From assembly GCA_943735955.1 (NCBI GenBank), contig OX030955.1, forward strand, positions 10,402,147 to 10,466,146: a DNA stretch of 64,000 nt, given 5' to 3'. The notes below the pieces were generated by a model. It saw only the letters and a list, made by a program, of their open reading frames with translations. It did not search any database and had not been told where the DNA came from. This document shows positions 1 to 16,399 of this stretch, piece after piece. This stretch comes from Piscicola geometra (Eukaryota > Annelida > Clitellata > Hirudinida > Piscicolidae). The stretch's first letter is position 1; each line of letters opens with the position of its first letter. Position numbers and translations under genes: made by a program.

Positions 1-216
1 TCATTCTAAAACTGTATGGATTCTAAAATGGGATAGAAAATATACACTAAATTACCTTAAAATGAAATAAAATGCAAAATAAATGTTATGAAAAAAACTT
101 AGCAATATTCAATTAAGAGAAGGGTCACCATTTCTGGAATGAAAACTTGAAAAGGATAAACTGAAACAAGCCAGATCGGCAAATTTCACACTTTTTGAAA
201 TTATTTTGAAATAGTA

Positions 217-1871
217 GGGGGAAGGCGTACACAGTCGATCATTGCGTTTTTTATCGAAGGCATTTATATTTTTTAAAATATGATGTGTCACCTGGATGAC
301 AATATAGGTGACCTCACTTTATATCGTAATTTTAACATAATCTTTTTGCGGATAAAAAAAATAAGAGTATTTATTAATTTTAAGGGCTGAAAAGTAAATA
401 TTTTACATCATCTAACGAGCCAAGCTGTGCATAAAGTAAGCACAATTGAAAAGTCATATTTTGCATTATTGATATATTATTCTATATTTTATCGTGTGTA
501 TCTAGTATATTTCTTCTTTTTAAAAAATCATGAAAGTTATAGCCATTATAACAATCATAGGCATAGACGTACACAATCGATCATCGTATGTTCGTACACA
601 GTCGATCATTGATAGCTTTCTTATCAAATAATTTGTTTAAATTATATCAAAACTATTTTTTCAAGCTTTTTGCAGTTGTTATTTTGTTAAATAAAAATCT
701 TATGTGAAAAAATTTAATTTACTTTTACAGCGCTTTTTAATAAATTCTTTATTTAATATCGTTTTTGAATAGTTTTCGTAGTAGGTTTTTACAAGTTTCT
801 GTTTAAAATCTAGTGAATATCATTATGGATTATCAAGAAAAGAGGCCAGAAAGTTAGCTTTTGAGTTTGCTGTACAAAACCATGTAAAACATCCACCATC
901 TTGGGATGCAAACGAAACTGGAAGAAAAAATTGGTATATCCAATTCATGCACAGAGACGGATTTATCTCTGCGTAAACCGGAAGAGACCAGCCTCTCTAG
1001 AGCGACAAGTTTCAACCAACATAATGTCCTACAGTTTTATAATAACTTAGATTCTGTTTATAAACTCTACAACTTTGAACCCCTAGACATATACAACTGT
1101 GATGAGACGCGATGAACGACAGTACAAAAAACAACAAATGAAAGAGTGATAGCGGCCAAAGTTAATCATCAGGTTGGGCGGGTTACGTCTGCAGAAATAA
1201 GACAGATTGTTACAGTGTGCTGCACGATCAGTGCCGTTGAGAAACACTGTTCTACCTTTCCCAGAGTCCACTTCAAAGACAGAATGACCAAGGATGCTCC
1301 ACCACTAACCCTAGTGGCTGGATGACAGCTGAAAAACATTTTTTGAACTAAAACTTGAAACATTAAAAAAGACTTTCATTTATCAGTCATTGAAAAATAT
1401 TTGTTGAACTAAAACTTGAAACATCTATATTTTTCATTATTTCATTTATAACATGAGAATAAATGTTGAAAAACTTGTGTCTAGATAAGAAAGTTTCCTA
1501 GAAAAAGTTGAATGTTAAAAGTTTTTTAAATCAGTATTCAATTGCAATAATTTATGTTAGTATTTCATTTTGTAATAATACTTAATTTGATGCTTGGAAA
1601 ACTTAAAATTGTGGCACTTTTGGTAATGATCGACTGTGTACGTACATGTGATTGACTGTGTACACCGGTCGTACACAGTCAATCATTTTCGGGAGTCTAC
1701 TTGGAACTACAATTGACTCAAAACCATTTTAACTAGATAAATGAATTAAATAGAAAGTGAAGTCTTAATGATTAATGTATAAAATCAATATTTTATTAGA
1801 ATTTTATCTTTTAACAATTTTGAGTTATAAACATTTTTGTAAAAAGTGATCGACTGTGTACGCCTTCCCCC
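217..1871 (+). mobile_element. pogo-like (Tc1/mariner superfamily) DNA transposon, inactive
   Basis: A 1655-bp element bounded by perfect 25-bp terminal inverted repeats at 217-241 and 1847-1871, each beginning GGGGGAAGGCGTACAC on its own strand. Each end is flanked by TA (215-216 and 1872-1873), the target duplication expected of pogo/mariner insertions. The inner part of the inverted repeat, TACACAGTCGATCA, recurs with small changes near 569-583, 594-608, 1625-1641, 1649-1664 and 1671-1685, giving seven copies in all. Such subterminal copies are plausible transposase-binding sites, which is inference. The internal coding region is a decayed pogo/Tigger-like transposase (see 830-1350). The element is probably non-autonomous now. 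Confidence 0.88.
830..1350 (+). pseudogene. Decayed pogo/Tigger-like transposase fragment
   Basis: Three reading frames must be combined to follow the similarity. The first part (from 830) reads SRKEARKLAFEFAVQNH and later [11 protein letters not shown], which resembles the CENP-B/helix-turn-helix region of pogo transposases. After a frameshift near 960 comes [15 protein letters not shown], then [12 protein letters not shown] with the first catalytic aspartate of the DDE domain. An in-frame TGA follows the DET motif. A last piece reads PSGWMTAEKHF, matching the GWMT motif just downstream. The second and third catalytic residues are missing, so an internal deletion has removed the C-terminal half. 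The piece lies wholly inside the element at 217-1871. The family assignment comes from motif recognition, not from a database search. Confidence 0.75.
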
Positions 1872-4120
1872 TATTTTAAGTAAAAAAAATATAATTAGTT
1901 ACTTTTTTATCAAGTATGGTACGCTCTAAGTTTTTCTAAGTTTTTTCTAGCGAGTGAAAAATAATTTTTGATCTACAATTCCTACTTTCGAGATCAAAGC
2001 TATTTCAACTTGCTTAATTGCAACAAAATTTTTTATTTGTAATAAAATCCTAGTTAACGATGGTAAAAACGAATGTGTGACAATTTTTTTTCTTATGTAG
2101 AATCAAACATTTATTGGGACACTTGCGGCTTTAAAGGAAATTGGCCCACAATGTAAAAAAATTTAGTAAAATCTATTCCAAGAAGACTCTAGAAGCTAAC
2201 AATTCAATTTAATATTAATTTTTATTCAATTTCATGTGTCCCAATAATTATTTGATTATACATAAAAAAATAAAAGAGGAAAAACAAAAAAATAATATTA
2301 AGATAGGTATTAAGCAATAATTGTATTTCGTTTTTAAATGTCGTGTTGTAAATAACATTTTTTGAAAATTAATCAGAATAAAACCCATTTTCATTACTTT
2401 TGAGCAAGGTTTCATTGATTTAGGACACAAGAAATAAATTATATTAAAAAAATTAAAAAGTTATAATTCTAATAAGCTTTCGTTTATTTGTTTGTATAAA
2501 TAAATTCAATCTCTTTCAGTACGTCCAACGAGTAAGTTACTTTCTCTTTCTTTTTCTTCAAATTAATTATCCTTTATAGCTGCTTTTTGGGATTCCAAAG
2601 GATAATCTCTCTATACTATTCATTAAAGCTTTAAATAATAGAATTTTTTATATGACGAAAAAGAAAAAAATTAATTAAAATTGGAAAAGACTAAAATTTC
2701 ATGAAAATGTAAAAATGTTTAAAGATTACTTCAAAATGATATTAACATTTGTATGAACCTTTAAAACGTTTACTAAGAATTCAGGTGAAAGAAAGCTGAG
2801 GAGTGCTAAAAATTATATGATAGATTTTAAAATAAAAAAATTAAAAATTAAGATGAAAGTAAAAAAGTTAAAAAAAAGAAGATAAGCAGATGGTGGGATG
2901 ATGATGAGAGTCAGGAAGAATTCTTCAAAGGAACTAACGAGAAGCACGCATGAGGCAGAAATGGAGACTCTGAGGGGAGAAGCAATTACAAGTTAGAATG
3001 ATGGATGCTTGGATGTGGTGTTTTAGGTTGGGAAAGTCTTGAAACATCTATCACGTTCCACAATGCCCAAACTGTCCCCGTCCCCTTCTGTCATCCCTGT
3101 CCTTCTCTAAGAGAAAAGTTATTAATTAAGCATTTTAATGAGTAATTTATAATTTCTAAAGTTCTTGTTGCCAGTCAACGTGAGCAGTATAAACATTAAC
3201 ATAAAAACTAATGAAATTAGAAAAAAAGCTGAAGAACTTTTAAAGTGAAGAATGAAGACTTTATATATTATATCAAATCTTTCCACTTTGAGCTTGTTAA
3301 ATTTTTTTCTATATGTCTTTGGAGATCTTGAACTCGATACCTGATCTTTAGATTCCATTAAAAAGAGTGGAGATAAAAGAATATCAAGGGCTGATGAAGT
3401 TGAATTAGAGTCTTTGAAATAGGTTGAGCTTCACCATCACACAAACTCTCAGCTCACACACTTACATAGAAACTGCTTGATCGGCCAAGGTGTTTAGAGA
3501 ATCTTTTTAAAATTTCACAAACGCATTTTACGCTATGCTTTCTAGTAAATTTCTGCCACTTATCGCAACATTTCTTGATTTGAGTACTTTGAAAAAATAG
3601 GTTGGTTAAAACATTTAGTGTTTTTGCATTTTTCAAATTTTAAATCTTTCAAGATTTTAAATGTATTCAACTCTTTGATGTTAAATCAACGTGATGGATT
3701 TCTGAGTATTCCATTATTTAAAGAAAAAATTCTGTAATCCTTTCAAAAATTATCCTCCCAGCGTGATAAACTGCATTCAAATTCGCCTAGTCTTCCATCA
3801 TTTTCAAACGCATTTAATTTCTTAAAATGGTCTCTTATTTCATAATCATTCATTCATTTTATTGAAATTACTTTCAATTTAAAATGCTTTTTTGGAATCT
3901 TTATGTCTATTAAATATCTAATTTTGTTAAAAAAAGTTATTTAACTAAAAAAATTATATTCATAATATATCAATTATCGTTTTAGTATTTTTACATTAAA
4001 TATTTATATTTAACTATATTATATATTAAGTTTTTCCTAGTTAATTGAGCCATATTTCACTTTTAAAAAGTGAAATTTTACACTTAAAAAAACTCTGTGT
4101 CATCATTTTTTCACTACCAA
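1872..4120. other. Gene-free AT-rich sequence
   Basis: No coding exon or RNA gene is recognised here. Apart from the short inverted-repeat element at 2101-2257 there are only runs of A and T and short chance reading frames without family motifs. Confidence 0.5.
2101..2257. mobile_element. Short Tc1-like MITE candidate
   Basis: The two ends are imperfect inverted repeats of about 25 bp. The left end contains TTATTGGGACAC and the right end GTGTCCCAATAA, so each end reads ATTGGGACAC inward. The motif TGTGTCCCAAT is familiar from the ends of Tc1-like transposons. Total length is 157 bp with no coding capacity. No clear TA duplication is visible, so this could also be a solo pair of decayed ends. 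Confidence 0.4.
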
Positions 4121-4235
4121 CATCACCACAACGGTATTGGTACTGACAATACCCCATTATATGAGCAAAAATTTTTACCATAACATTCTCGCACAATCAT
4201 AAATAATACCATTATCTCTACCACGACCATCAACT

Positions 4236-4480
4236 CAACCACAACCACCATTCTCACCACAACCATCATCACCACAACCATCATCACCACAACCATCACT
4301 CTCAGAACCACCATCATCACCACAACCATCATCACCACAACCATCATCACCACAACCATCATCATCACAACTACCGTGACCACAATCATCACAAAAAACC
4401 TCATCACCACCATCATAATCACCACAACTATCATCACCACAACCACCATCATCATCATCACCACCATCAACAACTCCCTG
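4236..4480. repeat. Minisatellite of ACCATCATCACCACA-type units
   Basis: A degenerate tandem array of 12- to 15-bp units, mainly CATCATCACCACAAC. It ends about 100 bp before the GT array at 4590. On the complementary strand it gives long Val/Met-rich open frames, which are by-products of the repeat. Confidence 0.85.
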
Positions 4481-4588
4481 TCACTTCCACACACAAAGGC
4501 AGGTCACGATTCAATGTGGGCATCTTATCTGCTGTACAGTTTTGAGTACCTCAACTTTGCATAATCCTACTGCCTCCTATCGCCGTGA

Positions 4589-4930
<342 letters not shown>

Positions 4931-5075
4931 CATTTATGTGTGTTTGACATGAATAAATACGCTTCTTAAAACATTTTAATAAATTTTTTTCAAGTATTTT
5001 AAATATCAGAATAATTCATTTGATAAAACTTCATTTAATACAAATGTTTCAAATAATTGATTGAAAGCCCTTGGC

Positions 5076-10150
<5,075 letters not shown>

Positions 10151-10398
10151 GGGAGCGGGGATGGCTTAGATGGTAGACGTTGGACTTGCAACTTAAAAGT
10201 GCCTGTTCGAATCCCTGACAAGCAACCGTGAACTATCATATACCTAGTGTATATGATGCGGTGTTTGCGACGTATGCATTGAAAGATGTGTACGTCGTGT
10301 GGAGTGGCGCCTCGGCGCATAAGACCATAGTTCTCAGAATCATTGTAACATGGCCTGCGTCTGTCAGGCTGTGAACAGTATAGACCAAAAAAAAAAAA
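10151..10398 (+). mobile_element. tRNA-derived SINE
   Basis: The head resembles a tRNA gene. A polymerase III A box is seen as TGGCTTAGATGG (10162-10173) and a B box as TGTTCGAATCC (10204-10214), at tRNA-like spacing. A GC-richer body without coding potential follows, ending in a 12-nt A run at about 10387-10398. Length (about 248 bp), head and tail are those of a SINE. The tRNA-like part has no convincing full cloverleaf, so it is not called a tRNA gene. Confidence 0.75.
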
Positions 10399-11005
10399 CT
10401 TCCTACTATCTGTTTGAGTTTTCCAATAAATATATTGAAACATTTTTGTATCAGTTTTCACGGTTTTACATTATGAAAACTTAGATCTTTTAAAACTTTG
10501 AATATTTTAAAACTAACTAATTTTTTCTTAATACCAATTATTTACCTAGTCATGCCAAACGAACCTTTTACTATGCCAATATAATACTGAATGCCCGTTC
10601 GACACACTTTTCACTTTTGCATATACATGAAAAACATGAGAAATTGTACCTCAAGTTTTCGGGTAATCTTTTCCACTTTTCGAAGCTTGATCAGCTAGAA
10701 TGAGGGTTTTCCACTAGAATTTAGACAGGTGTTTGCAAAATGGCATGCCTGTAGAGGCAGTTTCGACGTAACTTTTGGCGGTCTTTCATCAAATATTATT
10801 CATCAATGGAAATAAAAAAAAGAATATATCAATGAGTTGACAGAGACTGAGAATAATAGATAGAGAAGGTTTAAGAGACGCATAAATGGTTTGGAGAAGA
10901 TGAATAAAAAAGATGAAAGGAAGTGTCATCTGCAACCTAACGTGGCTTAAATGTACCATTGCATAATGAGTGTGTGATTTTACCCGCATAACTCCTAATA
11001 ACTAA
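10399..11005. other. Gene-free AT-rich sequence
   Basis: Nothing recognisable between the SINE and the CA microsatellite. Confidence 0.5.
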
Positions 11006-11007
11006 TA

Positions 11008-11270
<263 letters not shown>

Positions 11271-13050
11271 AAGCACACTAAAAGGTGTGATCAGTGCAAT
11301 AAGATCGATGCCATTCAAAAACACTGCAGAGGCGACAAACCTTCAGATGGCATAGTAGCTTTCTTGCATGCTTTTTCTGTTATTTTTCACTGAAATTTTT
11401 TTTATTTTAATTTTTCATAAAATTAAAAAAGTTATTTTCAAAGGTATAAAAGCTTACAGTAATTTTTAGATGTTTCTATTTATTTAAGAAAGTTATACTT
11501 TCACGACGCAAGCTGTCACAAACACCAACGGCCAGTTGTGGCAAAAGAGGTAATAAAACACATCTTGAGGTGTTTAAAAGTTTATAAAACTAAAACAACA
11601 AAAGATAATTCTTTTGTATATATATAACACCAAAAACATTTTTTATTTTCAGTTATTTTTTATTTTTTTGCATGACATTGTAGATCTAAAAGCGTCACAA
11701 TTCCGGAGTATTTTTTTTAGATTATCCTGATTGTCGTTATTTTTGTATAATACATTATTATTTAAGACTTTAAAAACCTTTTATTTATGCAAAAAAGGTT
11801 CTTCAGTCACAGAAGATCCTTAAGAGAACAGTTAAATTGATGGAAAGCTAAGAAAGAATACCTGAAAAATAAATATTTTATAAAAACATTTTTAAAAAGC
11901 TAATAAAGCGCTTTTAAAATAATTGGAATTTTCAATTACTCCATTCTTGTTTGGAGTATTTTAAAATTACCTACAAACACAAACTCCAATAATTTATTTT
12001 ACACTTTTTCAAGGGTTATTTTATAGCCACGCCGCGTCGTAAATTCTTTTGCGTTTTTTCGCAGTCGGTGCCTTCAATTCGAACGAGCCTTGAAAAACAT
12101 ATTTTAAGACTTAAGTATGAATGGCTGTAAATGGAGTTACAAAATAAAATACCATAAATAAATAAAAAATATGATAAAATCTAAACTATAATATAATTTT
12201 GAAAAATTTTATATAATATAAAAACAATAATATAATATAAAAACAATAATATAATAAAAAAACAATAATATAATTTAAAAAAAGTAATATAATAAAAATT
12301 CAATAATATAATAAAAAAAACGAAATATATAATATAACAAAGTAGGGTTGAAAATAATAATATAATTTCATTCAAAATAAAACAAAACTAATAAATGAAA
12401 AGTTTTATAAAATAGGGAAATTGTGACCGAACAAGATACATCTACGAGTATTTCAAGGTAACTCGGATCTCGCTTCAAGTACTTTTTAGATTTGGAAAAA
12501 TTCTGTTTTCCAATCATTTATGCGACATTCACTTCGTTACCAGCAAACATGTAGAATTTAGTTTTTATACATTATCAATAATCCATCGTAAATTTAACAT
12601 AGAGTTCAAATGATTTGAAAATGATGTTTGTTTGTAACCACTAAAACGTTTATTGAAGCAGAAAATTAAAGTTAAAGAGGTTTTTTTAAATTATAAAGCC
12701 ACAATGCTTTATTATAAATTATTTCAGTCATATTGAAAAAATAAAATCACTTTCAACACCAAAAATGATCTCTTACTGGATATTTTCTTTGAAGTGGTGT
12801 GCATAATTTAGCAACCCGACCAGGCCTTCATCACATCAATTTTATAACATGCTTTCAGTGCTTGCTCATCATCCCTTTAGAATATACTTCTGATTTATGT
12901 ATTAATGTTTGTTGAAATTGACACAAGTCATTGACCTCATTGCTAGACGATTTTCTCACCCTTGTAAGTCACTCAGAAAAACATTCACGTTTCGTCGCTC
13001 CAATCCCCTTTATAACACACTACAGAAAGCTTATAACCCTTAAGCCAAAA
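11271..13050. other. Gene-free AT-rich sequence
   Basis: No coding or RNA feature recognised. A degenerate AATAATATAATA tract lies at about 12185-12370. Confidence 0.5.
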
Positions 13051-13060
13051 ACCTTTCGAC

Positions 13061-13263
<203 letters not shown>

Positions 13264-13390
13264 CAACTACAACTACAACTACTACTTCTTCTTTTTCTTC
13301 TTCTTTTTCTTATTTTTCTTCTTCTTCTTTTTCTTCTTCTTTTTGCTTCTTCTTCATCTTCTTTTTCTTCTTCTTTTTCTTCTTTGTCCT
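13264..13390. repeat. (TTC)n pyrimidine tract following the CTA array
   Basis: A short CAACTA transition leads into an imperfect TTC/TTTTC array of about 110 bp, a homopyrimidine strand able to form triplex DNA. The direct junction of two triplet arrays suggests replication slippage. Confidence 0.9.
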
Positions 13391-14240
13391 ATTTTTAAGA
13401 AAATTATAAAACTAATATCATAGCGTTTTATTTTTTAACCTCTACTTTAAAAAGACATCAGTGTAATAATGATGATTATGAGGACTGTCAAATCACCATG
13501 GCCACAATTATTAACGTAAGTGCTTGAAACATTCATATTCCAATCTAATTTCACTTAAAATTATTTTTTTACAAGATTAAAATTAATAATTTTGTTAAAA
13601 TTATTTTTAATGTATCAATTCAAACATTTTAATAAAAAGATGCTTTTATCAATTCTATATGTTCATTCAAGGAAAAACTAACATAAAAGCTAATTGAGGT
13701 TCAATAAGGGAAAAGTTGAAGAGCTTTGTGCCAATAATTTTTGATGAATTAAGAAATTAAGAAGCAACCGATTCAATTGAACTGACTCCAAGTGCCCAAA
13801 CCTTCATTATTACATTGCCACCCGTTGCACCACAGCAGTACTCAATATTCAAATGTATGCAATAGAACGCAAACCAATTGAATATCATGCATGCAATGCA
13901 TTACAAAACAAAATTGATTAAAGTGCTTCAGTGCAAAGAACTCGAAAGCCACACCATCTATAAATATCTATTCACGGAACCTTCCCAAGCCACACCTTCA
14001 AACCACTTCTCCAAGGCACACAAAACTCCACTCCTGTGACAGACTGATGGACACCTTTCAAGACAGTCGTCTGATGCTTCGAAGGTTGTTAACTTTATGA
14101 CCTTCACAGGTGGACGTTAGTGTCATTGAGTTTGTGTGCATGGTTGTGTTTGACTGTGTGTGTTAGAACATATTTGAGTTTTTAGTGCATTTATTTGTTT
14201 CTTTTTATGTGGTTTGTATTATTTTTTAGACGGTTTGTGT
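13391..14240. other. Gene-free sequence
   Basis: No exon could be supported. A TATAAATA-like box near 13959-13966 is followed by a slightly GC-richer 150 bp, but no reading frame with family similarity is seen. Confidence 0.4.
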
Positions 14241-14245
14241 ATTTA

Positions 14246-14350
14246 TCATGAATGAGTAGCTGAATACTTAATGACTCGTTTTGACCAACGGCTGGTCCTA
14301 GGTTCGAGTGCAACTGAGTCTCTATTAGTGATCGCTTCCGTGGCGTGCCC
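14246..14350 (+). mobile_element. tRNA-like SINE head (second family)
   Basis: An A-box-like word TAGCTGAATA (14257-14266) and a B-box-like GGTTCGAGTGC (14301-14311) lie about 35 nt apart. The sequence around the B box (TTGACCAACGG..GTGCAACTGAG) has a diverged relative at 35341-35392. This points to a dispersed repeat, not a tRNA gene. Confidence 0.45.
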
Positions 14351-15980
14351 AGGCGAAATATAAAAACGAAAATTCATTTTATTATATATTTTTATTCGTC
14401 TATTATTAAAACACCGCTGGTGACTTGTGAGGTTCGTGAGTGTAGCTATGTTAATAAAGTAGACTTTTGTTAATCAGTCCCACAAGGCGACACAAGCACA
14501 CGCACGTTAAGGTGGCAAGAAAGATTTAAGAGATTCCAAATAGAAATATAAAGCTTTATTTAACAACTCCCTGGAGATAAACACAGTTTATAGTCTCGCA
14601 CGCCATTTTTCGTATGCAATTGCAAAAAATACTTTCGCTTTTGTGTCGTCGAATTAATTTAATAAGGTTATATAGCATTTATTACTGCAATACAGTGCTA
14701 CATCATTTAATTTTTGAGGACGGTTTATTGGAAATTTGTTATCATGTTGAGTTGCCTGGAACGCCGAATGAGTTTTGTTTTTTTGAAAAAAGAGTTTACA
14801 TTTCGTTTTTAATGTGGCATTATGTAAAATGTGTTTTGAATGTTGAATGCAAATCTTTACAATAGAGTACATATCAACTTGAAGTAAACCCAGACAAGCT
14901 TCAAGACCACTCAGTTATAGTCAATGGAAATAATTATATATAAATATATTAGTATAGAAATACGGTATATGTTAGTAAATAAATAAATTAATGTGATCAG
15001 CGCTCTTGAATTTGAGGTAAGAGCGCTATAGAAATCTATTTGATTGATTGATTGATTGTTAACAGTCCTATGAAATTTATGTAGTGAAAAAAAATGTATA
15101 TGAATATTAAAAAGACAATGAAGATAATATTGGGAAGCAATAAAATGATATATTTTTTCATCATGGAGCCAGTGAAGATTCATGAATAGTGCTGATGTGA
15201 TCATGTTTTCTAACACCTGTTATGAGCCTAGCCTTGGTGTGGATAAACGACCGAAATATCCTTAGCTGCGTTATAAACAGTTCAGATACTGCGATAGTCA
15301 ATTCAATTGAGAACTAAACCAGAAGCCAGTGTTCTTAGTGAATCCTATAACAATAAAAATCCTATGGATCGTATTTTCTGTAAAGATGCAAAGCAGGTTT
15401 GAGTCATCTTAAGGTCAGCAGCTGTATCTACGTCAAGCTTGGTGCTAGAAGAAAGCAAACTCTGTTATATCCAAGAGTTTTCAGCTTTTGACATTTGTTA
15501 GTAGTCAGTTGGCACTTTCAGACCCACAAGCTTTTTTACTATACTGAGAAAATTAATTGAACGTTGACTTTGAACCTTCAATTCATTAATGATTTTAAGC
15601 AATCTGTTGTTTGAAAATGTAAATTTTTCTTTAGAATTTTTAAAAAACAAACTGCTGCTCAAGAAGGGATGAACCAACCATCAGTCATTATTGATTATAA
15701 AGTTAAATTTTTCAAATCGGATTTTTCAAAGTACTTATCTGAAATTTATAAAGATAATATTTCGATTATTCAACATTTCCGTTAGATTAACAAAAATCAC
15801 TTTTGAAACGTCTTTTCGCGTTTTAAGCAATGACAAAAAGCTAGTCTTTTATCTTCAAATTAATCTCATTAACTAGCGATATCTGAAAATAATTTTATAA
15901 AAATTTCAATCACTCTTTCATAATAAAATTCGATTAATTAATCAAGACTTGAAAGATGCAAAAAGCGAGAATAAGACAAC
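14351..15980. other. Gene-free sequence with a SINE tail
   Basis: No exon supported. It contains the repeat tail at 15000-15059; the remainder is unremarkable AT-rich sequence. Confidence 0.4.
15000..15059 (+). mobile_element. SINE/LINE 3' tail ending in (GATT)n
   Basis: AGAGCGCTATAGAAATCTATTT followed by four GATT units. Diverged copies of the same tail occur at 48892-48942 (reverse orientation) and near 57560-57595 (and its duplicate), so this is a dispersed family. Confidence 0.6.
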
Positions 15981-15981
15981 G

Positions 15982-16241
15982 TATAAAAGTCGCTGAAGTA
16001 TGAGTTTCAAATTTACGCAAAGTCACGCGAATTATGATCGCATTAATTAATCTCGCTAATCATGTCTCAGACATTCGCATGCTTGTTAATTCTTAATCAC
16101 TCACACTCCACACCCACAAACTCATTTCCAATTCTTCTTTTTACAGCATCACCACTTCGGCCATCCATTGATGAAAGCGCCAATGACGCCTTCAAAGTGA
16201 ATTCACTTCTAGAAAGACTTATTCAACGCCACCTTCTTTGA
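15982..16241 (+). other. Weak candidate: TATA box with a 59-codon open frame
   Basis: A good TATA box (TATAAAA, 15982-15988) lies 80 bp before an ATG at 16062 that opens a 59-codon frame ending at TGA 16239-16241. The second half of the frame reads like ordinary protein (IDESANDAFKVNSLLERL) and ends QRHLL. A consensus-like splice acceptor, CTTCTTTTTACAG, ends at 16146 in the same frame, so the second half might instead be a terminal exon. No family is recognised and there is no supporting homologue. It could be a small secreted peptide, a terminal exon of an unseen gene, or chance. Confidence 0.25.
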
Positions 16242-16399
16242 AGTTTCCTATGATATTGATAATTTTGTGGTTCGAAAAATAATTAATAGTCTTTTAGGCA
16301 AATAAAAAGAAGCAGAAAAAGTTGCCCACCCCTATTTAATAATCAATCAACACCTCTGTTTAGGCCAGCCCAAGCACTCACAAAGCATCGACTACCAGT

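Noticed and set aside
13959..14100. TATAAATA-like box followed by a short frame MDTFQDSRLMLRR
   Set aside because: Only 17 codons, no splice structure and no similarity; too weak to call a gene.
14246..14350. tRNA gene
   Set aside because: A and B boxes are present but no cloverleaf with proper acceptor stem; a diverged relative at 35.3 kb points to a SINE.
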